A model generated the notes under the pieces. It was not told the origin of the DNA, made no database searches, and worked only from the letters and a program-made list of their open reading frames with translations. This document shows positions 1 to 5,873 of a stretch of DNA of 7,110 nucleotides, piece after piece. Position numbers and translations under genes: made by a program. Location of the stretch: positions 1-7,110 of the forward strand of contig JANWJI010000131.1 in NCBI GenBank assembly GCA_025449515.1, in the 5' to 3' direction. Position 1 is the stretch's first letter. Each line of letters starts with the position of its first letter. This DNA comes from Nitrososphaeraceae archaeon (GTDB lineage: Archaea > Thermoproteota > Nitrososphaeria > Nitrososphaerales > Nitrososphaeraceae).

Positions 1-63
1 TATAGTTAGTCCAGTGAATGACCTGAATAACAAAGGCTTTTTGTATAATCTTCTGTAGGACAT
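1..63 (-). CDS. IS5-type transposase, N-terminal 21 residues (cut by window edge)
   Basis: The minus strand opens with ATG at 63-61 and reads MSYRRLYKKPLLFRSFTGLT then Ile to the window edge without a stop. The stretch LFRSFTGLT followed by a hydrophobic residue resembles the start of the helix-turn-helix segment found at the N terminus of IS5-group DDE transposases, where a Leu-Phe-Arg ... Thr-Gly-Leu pattern precedes the first helix. Nothing of the catalytic domain is inside the window, so it cannot be said whether the gene is whole. The 49-bp repeat at 87-135 begins 23 bp upstream of this start, a natural position for the terminal segment of the same element. The assignment rests on a 21-residue match recalled from the family and is therefore moderate. 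Confidence 0.5.
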   Translation of the reverse strand, partial: MSYRRLYKKPLLFRSFTGLTI

Positions 64-86
64 CAAAGAGATATCAAAATATATCA

Positions 87-135
87 TATATGACGTCGAA
101 TATAGCTCTAAGCTTCTAATTACGCTATAGATCTA
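87..135. repeat. 49-bp dispersed direct repeat, copy 1
   Basis: This stretch matches 6839-6887 in the same orientation at 47 of 49 positions; the differences are 108 (C versus G) and 126 (T versus A). It contains GACGTC, AAGCTT and AGATCT, three 6-bp palindromes. A second shared block, GAGATATCAAA, lies at 68-78 and at 6805-6815, so the homology continues leftward with an offset of 15 bp. On the minus strand the copy lies just upstream of the transposase start at 63, so an insertion-sequence terminal region is the simplest reading. Confidence 0.85.
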
Positions 136-282
136 ATGCACAATTGGCCAATCAATCAGATAGTGACTATCACAGTTTCGACATTTTGTCTCCAGAACAA
201 TTAAGTCAGCCCGATCTCTTAATTCAAAGCAACGTCGTTCGAAGTCGCGATGATAGACCTTTATTCCCCTTCTCATTGCTTA
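133..282 (-). pseudogene. Probable C-terminal tail of the winged-helix protein beyond an in-frame stop
   Basis: The chimeric minus-strand frame stops at TAA 282-280, but the same frame then stays open for 48 codons to TAG at 135-133. The extension reads like protein, with a charged stretch (YHRDFERRCFELRDRADLIV) followed by ETKCRNCDSHYLIDWP. The Cys-x2-Cys pair looks like half of a zinc site, which would suit the end of a DNA-binding protein. I infer that the TAA is a nonsense mutation, for example from CAA or GAA, and that the ancestral protein was longer. The plus strand is also open here from TTG 144, with a less convincing product; both strands being open by chance is the main alternative. 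The terminal TAG coincides with the last three bases of the 49-bp repeat. Confidence 0.35.
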
Positions 283-1116
283 CTGGTATTGGAGCTTTAT
301 ATCATGGAAAAGCAACTGCCTTATGTTTGGATCTAATTCATTTAATACTTTTAATAATAATTCTACATATAGTTTTGCCTTTTTAGTATCATCAAAATGT
401 ACTAAATCTAGCCTTTCGATAAGATGATCTATTGTTTTTATTTCCGTATCTGAATTAAGTCTAGATATCAAAATATCAATTCCAAATTCGTTAAATAGTC
501 CTCTATCAATATATTTTTTGAATAGCGCAGCATACAATACATTATAGGATGAAAAATGGTCTTTAAAGTATGAGTCAAACATATTGTGTAATTCAGTTGA
601 GATAGCCGACTGTTTCCCAGATTCCATCGTTTCAACTAGTAATGCAATAACATAACCTACAAATGTATATCTGTATATGGTAATAATATCAGTAGTCCCA
701 CTTCTTTTTCCGACAATCTCCCGCTTGATTAAGCCAAGCTCGCATAAATCATCTATTACGCCTTTTATGCGTTTTATGACATGTTCAATTTTGCTAGCAC
801 GTTTTATTTGATTAGATAGTGTATATTGATAAAGATCGATGAACACTTGGTTATAGTTCGGCGCTCCGTCACTAATTAACACGGTTGGTCGTATGCCAGT
901 TATTTCATTCACTTTTCTGAATAATGGTCTGATGTCAGCTGTATATTTCGTGCCGGCGACCTGTTGAGCAATCCAAAATCTTGTCTTGTCATCCATGAAT
1001 GCATACATATATTTCATGTCGCCGGAAAACTTTACGAACAATTCATCAGTAAGCCACGCACCGCCGACATTCGGTTTCATCTTTTCTAAATATCTCTGCA
1101 AAAAAAGAAAAATCAA
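280..1116 (-). CDS. Chimeric 278-residue frame: transposase fragment fused to winged-helix protein
   Basis: This is a continuous frame from ATG 1116-1114 to TAA 282-280 that joins two unrelated proteins. Residues 7-92 are the central part of a DDE transposase, with Asp24 in WLTDE and Asp83 in LISDGAPN as the first two catalytic acids; the third acid and the rest of the domain are absent. From about residue 95 it becomes a winged-helix-like protein: KIEHVIKRIKGVIDDLCELG (about 109-128) looks like the recognition helices and KREIVGKRSGTTDIITIYRY like the wing. A helical region (LHNMFDSYFKDHF, then KAKLYVELLLKVLNELDPNI) follows. The first six residues come from an A-rich stretch next to cdc48 and are probably not native to either parent. 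No promoter or ribosome site supports the start. It is probably a remnant with no function, although a DNA-binding fusion cannot be excluded. Confidence 0.5.
   Translation of the reverse strand: MIFLFLQRYLEKMKPNVGGAWLTDELFVKFSGDMKYMYAFMDDKTRFWIAQQVAGTKYTADIRPLFRKVNEITGIRPTVLISDGAPNYNQVFIDLYQYTLSNQIKRASKIEHVIKRIKGVIDDLCELGLIKREIVGKRSGTTDIITIYRYTFVGYVIALLVETMESGKQSAISTELHNMFDSYFKDHFSSYNVLYAALFKKYIDRGLFNEFGIDILISRLNSDTEIKTIDHLIERLDLVHFDDTKKAKLYVELLLKVLNELDPNIRQLLFHDIKLQYQ
835..1102 (-). mobile_element. Internal fragment of an IS6/IS240-like DDE transposase
   Basis: The minus strand encodes RYLEKMKPNVGGAWLTDELF, GDMKYMYAFMDDKTRFWIAQ and TGIRPTVLISDGAPNY. This pattern, a Trp-x-Thr-Asp-Glu first acid, a conserved Asp-Asp-Lys-Thr-Arg-Phe-Trp segment and a second acid in Ser-Asp-Gly-Ala, fits the rve-type DDE core of IS6-family and related archaeal transposases. 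The N-terminal helix-turn-helix region and everything after the second Asp are missing. One junction, with the winged-helix gene, falls at about 830-840 near an ATCGAT. The other, with the 5' end of cdc48, falls at about 1095-1105 inside an A-rich run. No terminal inverted repeats are visible, so the piece probably arrived by recombination rather than as a whole element. Confidence 0.7.
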
Positions 1117-1130
1117 TACTTACTCTTAAA

Positions 1131-1388
1131 GTGGCGGAAGCAGAACAGCGTGATGTTGGAAGAAAGATTGCACGTGTAGACCCATTGCTTGCTGAGCGGC
1201 TAAATATAGCAACTGGGGACGCTTTGGAGTTATCCTCACTTGGGAAGAAGACTACTGTTTTAAACTGGCCTGCCAGAGAAACGGATAGAGGGAAAGGGCT
1301 GATTCGTATTGATGGATATACAAGAAATAGACTTGATATTGGTATTAATGATTCTATAGAACTCAAAAGTAGAATCACGAGAAGCTAA
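1131..1388 (+). pseudogene. Cdc48/VAT N-terminal fragment (double-psi-barrel half of the N domain)
   Basis: This frame encodes the first subdomain of an archaeal Cdc48, with the hallmarks AEAEQRDVGRKIARVDP, GDALELSS and GLIRIDGYTRNRLDIGINDS. Coding similarity begins before the GTG at 1131: the frame is open upstream and gives SAKKEKSILTLK (1095-1130), which resembles the usual N terminus, but it contains no ATG, GTG or TTG before it meets the transposase fragment. The native start and promoter thus appear lost. At the other end the frame leaves the Cdc48 sequence after IELK and stops at TAA 1386-1388, while the next frame carries on with VESREAKSITLAPTEPLIIV from 1369. Two deleted bases (or one extra) in the AAAA at 1365-1368 explain the break. 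No Shine-Dalgarno sequence precedes GTG 1131. Confidence 0.85.
1365..1369 (+). other. Apparent frameshift site splitting cdc48
   Basis: Frame 1131-1388 and the frame of 1447-3354 both read as Cdc48 on either side of the AAAAG here. Family members usually have two lysines followed by a hydrophobic residue at this point, so two missing A residues is the likeliest lesion. No obvious stimulatory hairpin or classic slippery heptamer follows, which argues against programmed frameshifting. The second frame is open upstream only to 1360, because TAG lies at 1357-1359. Confidence 0.8.
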
Positions 1389-1433
1389 AAGTATAACGCT
1401 TGCTCCTACCGAACCACTCATAATAGTAGACGC

Positions 1434-1438
1434 GGAGG
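1434..1438 (+). promoter_or_regulatory. Shine-Dalgarno-like GGAGG before Met1447 of cdc48
   Basis: GGAGG ends eight bases before ATG 1447, ideal spacing for pairing with the 16S tail. The same bases encode Ala-Glu-Glu in the Cdc48 sequence, so the match could be coincidental. It nevertheless gives the downstream frame a credible start after the frameshift. Confidence 0.45.
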
Positions 1439-1446
1439 AGTACCTC

Positions 1447-3354
1447 ATGGAATATTTAAATGGAGCGTTAATGACCAAAGGCGATACAGTACCTATTAGT
1501 GTTATGGGACAAAGAATTGATCTAGTTGTGATATCAACTAACCCTTCGGGACCTGTTATAATTTCTGACTCTACTAAAATTACAGTTTCAGAAGAAAGTG
1601 TCAAGGCAGTACAAGTATCAAAGGAGGGTGGTGTACCTTCCATTACCTATGAAGATATTGGTGGAATAAGAAATGAAGTTGCACGCGTAAGAGAAATGAT
1701 AGAGCTTCCATTACGACATCCAGAATTATTCAAAAGATTGGGTGTTGAAGCACCAAAAGGAGTTCTACTTCACGGTCCACCAGGAACAGGCAAAACGCTG
1801 CTGGCTAAAGCCGTAGCCAATGAAACAAACGCAAACTTCTATACAATAGGAGGTCCTGAAATAATGAGCAAGTTCTATGGAGAGTCAGAGGAGAAGCTAC
1901 GAAACGTATTTGAACAGGCAGAAAAGAATGCTCCTTCAATCATATTCATAGATGAAATTGATTCTATCGCTCCAAAGAGAGAAGAAGTATCAGGCGAAGT
2001 TGAAAGAAGAATCGTTGCTCAGCTCTTATCATTAATGGATGGAATGTCTTCCAGAGGAAAAGTAGTGGTAATAGGAGCAACAAACAGAATCAATGCTATC
2101 GATCCAGCGTTAAGACGTCCTGGAAGGTTCGATAGAGAAATTGAACTTGGCGTACCAGATAGGAATGGTAGACTAGAGATTTTACAAATACACACAAGAG
2201 GTATGCCTCCAGACAAAGATGTTAATTTGGAAAAGCTTGCCGATATCTCTCATGGATTTGTTGGGGCTGATTTACAAGCCTTGGCAAAGGAAGCTGCAAT
2301 GCGTGCACTAAGGAGAGTCTTGCCCGAAATTGATTTATCTTCTGAGAGTATATCAGGCGAGACCTTGAAAAAAATCATAGTTACTATGCAAGATTTCATT
2401 GATGTTCTAAAAGAGATGGAACCTTCTACCATGAGAGAGGTATTTGTAGAAGTTCCTGATATCAGCTGGTCTGATATTGGTGGATTAGCAGCTATAAAAG
2501 AAGAACTACAAGAGGCTGCAGAATGGCCGCTAAAGTACGAAGTAGTATTCAAGTATGCTGATGCAGTACCACCAAAAGGCATATTGCTTTACGGTCCACC
2601 AGGAACAGGTAAAACATTGATGGCTAAAGCGGCAGCAAACGAAAGTGAAGCCAATTTTATTAGTATAAAGGGTCCAGAACTCCTCTCAAAATGGGTAGGC
2701 GAATCTGAGAAAGGAGTAAGAGAAGTATTTAGAAAGGCTAGACAGGCTGCCCCTTGTATTATCTTCTTTGATGAAATTGATGCCATAGCTCCAGTCAGAG
2801 GGGGAGATTTTGGAAACTCACATGTAACAGAAAGGGTAATTAGCCAACTATTAACAGAACTTGATGGACTAGAGATTCTCACTAATGTGGTCGTAATAGC
2901 TGCAACAAATAGACCAGACATCGTTGATCCAGCACTCTTAAGACCTGGTAGATTTGACAGACTGCTATACGTACCCCCTCCTGATAAGGAATCCAGGATA
3001 CAAATACTTAAAATTCATACAAAGAATAAACCCCTGGCCGATGATGTCAAATTAGATCAGATTGCACAGCATACCGAAACTTATACTGGAGCGGACATTG
3101 CATCTTTATCATCAGCAGCAGTTATGCTAGCGGTGAGAGAACATGTATCAAAGTATCCAAATCCAGAAGAAGCAGATAAACATACACAGGAGCTCAAGAT
3201 TCATATGAACCACTTTGAGGAAGCTATGAAAAAGATACGACCATTATCAGCACAAGAGTTGGATATTTACAAGAGAATTGCAAATGAATTCGGTAAGCCA
3301 GAATTCAGAGAAAAGAGTACAAAAGAAGCATCGGGAACAAAGGGATATCAGTAG
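1447..3354 (+). CDS. cdc48: Cdc48/VAT-type AAA+ ATPase (VCP/p97 family), N-domain-truncated frame
   Basis: This 635-residue frame holds the second half of the N domain (about 1-55) and two complete AAA+ modules. D1 has Walker A GPPGTGKT at 110-117, pore loop KFYG at 142-145, Walker B IIFIDE at 165-170 and arginine-finger segment RRPGRFDRE near 223-231. D2 has GPPGTGKT at 383-390, KWVG at 415-418, IIFFDE at 438-443 and RPGRFDR at 499-505. Cdc48 hexamers use ATP to unfold proteins and, in archaea, can feed the 20S proteasome; the C terminus here is Gly-Tyr-Gln, a partial HbYX docking tail. Joined to the 1131 fragment, the gene would give about 740 residues, normal for the family. An oddity is ATNRINAID in D1, where Pro is usual after Arg. 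It is either the 3' part of a broken gene or an N-truncated active protein started at ATG 1447. Confidence 0.93.
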   Translation: MEYLNGALMTKGDTVPISVMGQRIDLVVISTNPSGPVIISDSTKITVSEESVKAVQVSKEGGVPSITYEDIGGIRNEVARVREMIELPLRHPELFKRLGVEAPKGVLLHGPPGTGKTLLAKAVANETNANFYTIGGPEIMSKFYGESEEKLRNVFEQAEKNAPSIIFIDEIDSIAPKREEVSGEVERRIVAQLLSLMDGMSSRGKVVVIGATNRINAIDPALRRPGRFDREIELGVPDRNGRLEILQIHTRGMPPDKDVNLEKLADISHGFVGADLQALAKEAAMRALRRVLPEIDLSSESISGETLKKIIVTMQDFIDVLKEMEPSTMREVFVEVPDISWSDIGGLAAIKEELQEAAEWPLKYEVVFKYADAVPPKGILLYGPPGTGKTLMAKAAANESEANFISIKGPELLSKWVGESEKGVREVFRKARQAAPCIIFFDEIDAIAPVRGGDFGNSHVTERVISQLLTELDGLEILTNVVVIAATNRPDIVDPALLRPGRFDRLLYVPPPDKESRIQILKIHTKNKPLADDVKLDQIAQHTETYTGADIASLSSAAVMLAVREHVSKYPNPEEADKHTQELKIHMNHFEEAMKKIRPLSAQELDIYKRIANEFGKPEFREKSTKEASGTKGYQ

Positions 3355-3434
3355 CAGAAACTATAATGATGATATATAGACTGTAAAGATAAAAAGATAA
3401 TTTCGCTAGATCTGTGGTTGAAAATTGAGGAAGA

Positions 3435-3664
3435 ATATGCCTAGAAACTACATTACAATGCTTTCCTGATGATTCCCAGTCATATGTATTTCCATTTACT
3501 ATGGAGAGTATAGATGATCCCACACTGAAAGGAGAGGCATCGTCACTATCATAGAACGAGACTGTATAGTCACAGGCTACGCAGCAGGTGTAGGTATTGG
3601 AGTGTGAACGGATCGCAGCTGCAAGATCGTGAGGTTAGGTCAAAACGACAACATTGTGCAATAA
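3435..3664 (+). pseudogene. Probable decayed coding remnant, unknown family
   Basis: Two adjoining plus-strand frames look like pieces of one protein. The first, open from a TGA just upstream and ending at TAG 3552-3554, contains LETTLQCFPDDSQSYVFPFT and ESIDDPTLKGEASSLS. The second, from about 3542 to TAA 3662-3664, contains ERDCIVTGYAAGVGIGV, an in-frame TGA, then TDRSCKIVRLGQNDNIVQ. The stretch is visibly richer in G and C than the flanks, and the residues are balanced rather than the Lys/Ile/Asn mixture of random AT-rich sequence. I do not recognise the family. One frameshift and one nonsense codon would be needed, so it is offered as a remnant only. Confidence 0.3.
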
Positions 3665-3978
3665 AATGACATACAGATTCGCTTCGAATCACAAGAATAA
3701 ATATTTACTAAGTTCTGATGTGATCTCTATACGAGCTAGATTTTTTGTGTAGAGAACACGCTTCCAGACATTAAGGTACTACTGCAAATTTAGAGCATTT
3801 GATCAAATCTGATTTGACAATCTATTTCTTATATTTCGCAGCTTTCGGAATGTAAGTAGATATTAAAGCGAAAAATGGAAATTGATGCGTTTCATGATTT
3901 GTATTAACCGAGTTATTACTATAACCACTTTATTCTATTAATCTGATCAATTAATAAAAAGAAGAATTTTATTATTAT
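3665..3978. other. Gap without a gene
   Basis: I see no coding frame. Two small perfect hairpins are present: GATTCG-CTT-CGAATC at 3676-3690, which resembles a tRNA T-arm but has no cloverleaf around it, and TCAAATC-T-GATTTGA at 3803-3817. Neither is followed by a T-run, so neither is called a terminator. The gap separates convergent cdc48 and the coiled-coil gene. Confidence 0.5.
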
Positions 3979-4263
3979 CTATGCTTTGTGTTCGTACTTT
4001 GTCCAGTCCTTTGCCAGCCAAGGTTTCCAAAAAGTATTTAGCCATTCAAGATTTATTCTTTGTATCTCTTTATACAATTCATTCATTTTCTCGTTTGTTT
4101 TGATAAGTTCTTTATACAATTCATTCATTTTATCAACATTTTTAATTGATTCAGTGTATAATTGATTGGTTCTCTCTATACCTTTTATATATCCTTGATA
4201 CAATTCATTCATCTTATCAAAATATTTAAAATACTCGTTATACATATTTTCATTTGAAGCCAT
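3979..4263 (-). CDS. Small coiled-coil protein with 14-residue repeats and a Trp-rich tail
   Basis: A 94-residue protein runs from ATG 4263-4261 to TAG 3981-3979. Residues 16-71 are four tandem 14-residue units of the type Asp/Glu-Lys-Met-Asn-Glu-Leu-Tyr-Lys-x-x-Ile-x-x-x, with a weaker unit before them (MYNEYFKYF). Hydrophobics at unit positions 3, 7, 10 and 14 give an unbroken a/d heptad, so a parallel or antiparallel helical bundle is expected. The tail EWLNTFWKPWLAKDW is unusually rich in Trp and amphipathic. There is no signal peptide or membrane segment. I do not know the family; the layout is reminiscent of short granule- or membrane-surface proteins such as phasins or PHA-synthase accessory subunits, but that is speculation. 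It has its own TATA-like box and stands alone. Confidence 0.75.
   Translation of the reverse strand: MASNENMYNEYFKYFDKMNELYQGYIKGIERTNQLYTESIKNVDKMNELYKELIKTNEKMNELYKEIQRINLEWLNTFWKPWLAKDWTKYEHKA
4051..4218 (-). repeat. Four 42-bp tandem coding repeats
   Basis: The segment encodes residues 16-71 of the coiled-coil protein as four 42-bp units, marked on the plus strand by TACAATTCATTCAT recurring every 42 bp, with a diverged unit (TATAATTGATTGGTT) third. The closest units are nearly identical at the DNA level, which suggests recent internal duplication. Confidence 0.85.
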
Positions 4264-4292
4264 ATTATAACATTAATAAAAGCTAATGCCTT

Positions 4293-4300
4293 ATTATAAA
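4293..4300 (-). promoter_or_regulatory. TATA box of the coiled-coil gene
   Basis: The minus strand reads TTTATAAT ending 29 bases before ATG 4263, so transcription should begin within a few bases of the start codon. Short or absent leaders of this kind are common in archaea. Confidence 0.5.
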
Positions 4301-4447
4301 TTTATCAGTTATTGGCTAATACTCTTTATTTAATATACCTATTTGATACATTATTAAATAATTCGGATGCTGTTTTTATATGGCAAGGCCGTCGTATAAA
4401 GAATTAGATAAATAACGATACTAATACTATAATACCAAAAGAATTTG

Positions 4448-4471
4448 CAATTTTAGTAATTACTAAAATTG
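4448..4471. promoter_or_regulatory. Perfect 24-bp palindrome, candidate operator
   Basis: The half-site CAATTTTAGTAA is followed at once by its exact reverse complement, with no spacer and no mismatch. It lies about 185 bp upstream of the coiled-coil start and about 130 bp upstream of a TATA-like box at 4554. A dimeric winged-helix regulator could bind it; as a hairpin in RNA it would be weak and would have no real loop. AT-rich sequence makes palindromes commoner, but 12 perfect base pairs is long. Confidence 0.45.
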
Positions 4472-4970
4472 ATAGTATGATGATGATGATCATATAATGA
4501 CCAAAATTCCCTTTACTAGTTTAATTTGAGATTAATAACACTATATCTAGATGCGTATAAAACAAAATACAATATCAAAATTCAATTCTTATCATATCTA
4601 TGTCTGTTGATAATCAAAATGGAAATGGATTTGTAAATTGAATTCCTATAATCTATAAACACCATTTTCAAACTGTCATAATGATGAAGGAATACACTCC
4701 ATTAGAGTAATCAATCTGGTTTACCTGTCCTCAAGATCAAATATCATAACATTTGTATCAAATATTGCCAAATTGCGATCCTTTCATTTATTATATTTCA
4801 TATGTGTATTAAAACAAAACTTGGTTTTCTATCATTTCCACATTGTTATATTAAGGCAACTGAAGAATAGAAAGAAAAGCTATAAATTGTCAGATTATTT
4901 ACGAGTATCCATATACTATAACAAAATTGAATAACATGTAGAATAATATTTTAATCAAAAAATTAATGGA

Positions 4971-5225
4971 TTATATTGGAATCGTGGTATCAACAAGTCT
5001 AGTATTGGTAATGTGTCCATTATTCTCTTGAATTAAGAGATCTACTGTATATTGCAATTTATTAAGCAGAAATGTAGTTTGCACATCCCATGCTTCTCTC
5101 TTAGTTTCATTTGGAAAAGGTAACAATTCTCTAATCTTAAACTGTTGGATATTGGATCCATAAAGAACTTCGACTGCCTTCTTTGCTCTGTCTTCATTCC
5201 TCCATTCCTCTAGCCATTTATTTAG
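4971..5225 (-). pseudogene. C-terminal part of the SWIM zinc-finger protein, shifted frame
   Basis: After the SWIM frame stops at TAA 5224-5222, the neighbouring minus-strand frame is open for 84 codons to TAA 4973-4971. It reads as convincing protein: LNKWLEEWRNEDRAKKAVEV, LYGSNIQQFKIRELLPFPNE, then TKREAWDVQTTFLLNKLQYT and VDLLIQENNGH, all helical and charged. It has no good start: the nearby ATG is in the wrong frame and meets TAG quickly. The two frames join smoothly at ...YPEL/LNKW, so one missing base near GAACTCTAAA (minus strand) would restore a single protein of about 205 residues. I infer a frameshifted gene or an assembly indel. Confidence 0.7.
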
Positions 5226-5590
5226 AGTTCAGGGTAATTCCGTGTATTTTTTTTATCTCTATGACTAATTTGTTCATGTAATATTACTGCCTTTATATGA
5301 CTACATGGAGTTTGGAAGAGTGCAAAATGTCTGCATGTGCATAACCAGCCTTTATTTACACTCTTATAAATAGAGTATTTGTTTATCCCTGAAATAACTT
5401 CATAATCAGAATCGCCTAGATGATCTTTCTTCTTGATTATCGTAAACCTTTTGATCTTGCGTTGTTGGTATTTACTGAAAGTTATGTACTTACTAGTATC
5501 CGTAGTAGCAGTGTTCGGCGAAGCAGTTGTATTAACATCCTCCTCTTCATCATCACTACTAACTGACAAACTACTAATGATTAATATCAT
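5222..5590 (-). CDS. SWIM zinc-finger protein, N-terminal part of a frameshifted gene
   Basis: The frame starts at ATG 5590-5588, with an in-frame TGA three codons upstream, and gives 122 residues. The first 33 are low-complexity Ser/Asp/Glu/Thr (SVSSDDEEEDVNTTASPNTA), probably disordered. Residues 34-60 are basic (KYQQRKIKRFTIIKKKDHLG). The SWIM motif is clear: Cys84-x-Cys86-x9-Cys96-x-His98, in GWLCTCRHFALFQTPCSHIK. SWIM fingers bind zinc and are used for DNA or protein contact; they occur in Mutator-type transposases, in SWI2/SNF2-type proteins and as small stand-alone archaeal proteins of unknown role. No transposase core is attached. The protein should continue into the frame at 4971-5225; as read it ends a few residues after the finger. 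No clear promoter is seen at the right distance. Confidence 0.75.
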   Translation of the reverse strand: MILIISSLSVSSDDEEEDVNTTASPNTATTDTSKYITFSKYQQRKIKRFTIIKKKDHLGDSDYEVISGINKYSIYKSVNKGWLCTCRHFALFQTPCSHIKAVILHEQISHRDKKNTRNYPEL

Positions 5591-5730
5591 TCCGAGTCAG
5601 TTATAATGTTATGGCCCTTGCCCCCATCCTACATATGTAGTGTTTATTCAATAGAAATTATTGAGTAGCAAAATTGAGCGGGACTTTTCAATCGGATTTT
5701 CAAAACTTATTTTGCATTGCTGTAAAAAGT

Positions 5731-5873
5731 TCATTTGTTTTCCGGTAGATTTTTCATAACAGCCTCTTTATAATAATTTTCATAATTTCAATATCACACT
5801 CAGTTATGCATGCATAAAATATTAGCTCACGATGATGTAAGTGAATGTTATAATTACATATAGAATAATACAA
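5731..5873 (-). pseudogene. Probable decayed small gene with a frameshift, unknown family
   Basis: On the minus strand a frame open from about 5900, with a possible TTG start at 5873, reads NYNIHLHHRELIFYACITEC and then DIEIM before a TGA at 5756-5754. The overlapping next frame reads ENYYKEAVMKNLPENK to TGA 5733-5731. Joined at the AAAA near 5780-5785 by one added base, the two form a plausible protein end of about 50 residues. The residue mix is unlike translated random AT sequence, but the piece is short and I cannot name a family. It lies upstream of, and on the same strand as, the SWIM gene. Confidence 0.3.

Larger units (their letters stand above)
4264..4970. other. Long AT-rich gap with possible decayed coding pieces
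   Basis: No intact gene is visible in these 700 bases. The plus strand has a TATA-like GTATAAAA at 4554-4561, then ATG 4600 opening MSVDNQNGNGFVN, a TGA, and the same frame continuing IPIIYKHHFQTVIMMKEYTP to a TAA. The minus strand over about 4731-4790 reads KDRNLAIFDTNVMIFDLEDR between two stops, resembling a beta-strand-rich fold. Both could be fossils of genes or chance; neither is long enough to call. The 24-bp palindrome at 4448-4471 is listed separately. Confidence 0.4.

Noticed and set aside
144..386. Plus-strand 80-codon frame from TTG 144
   Set aside because: Its second half is antisense to the winged-helix C terminus and turns into an Ile/Leu run; its first half competes with a better minus-strand reading. 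No promoter or ribosome site supports it.
1365..1372. Programmed ribosomal frameshift in cdc48
   Set aside because: No slippery heptamer plus pseudoknot is apparent, and the family is not known to use one; a simple indel fits better.
1046..1643. Minus-strand frames of about 110-127 codons opposite the 5' part of cdc48
   Set aside because: Ser/Ile/Thr-rich antisense products of a real gene; no recognisable domain.
2019..2921. Minus-strand frames opposite the D1 and D2 coding region
   Set aside because: Antisense shadows of the conserved AAA+ sequence, such as GPPGTGKT read backwards.
3305..3523. Minus-strand 72-codon frame across the cdc48 stop
   Set aside because: Overlaps the 3' end of cdc48 and has random-looking, Ser/Ile/Tyr-rich content.
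3590..3700. Possible tRNA, suggested by GATTCGCTTCGAATC
   Set aside because: The hairpin resembles a T-arm, but no acceptor, D or anticodon stems pair around it.
5629..5640. 12-bp palindrome CTACATATGTAG upstream of the SWIM gene
   Set aside because: Short and composed mainly of A/T steps; not distinctive enough to call an operator.
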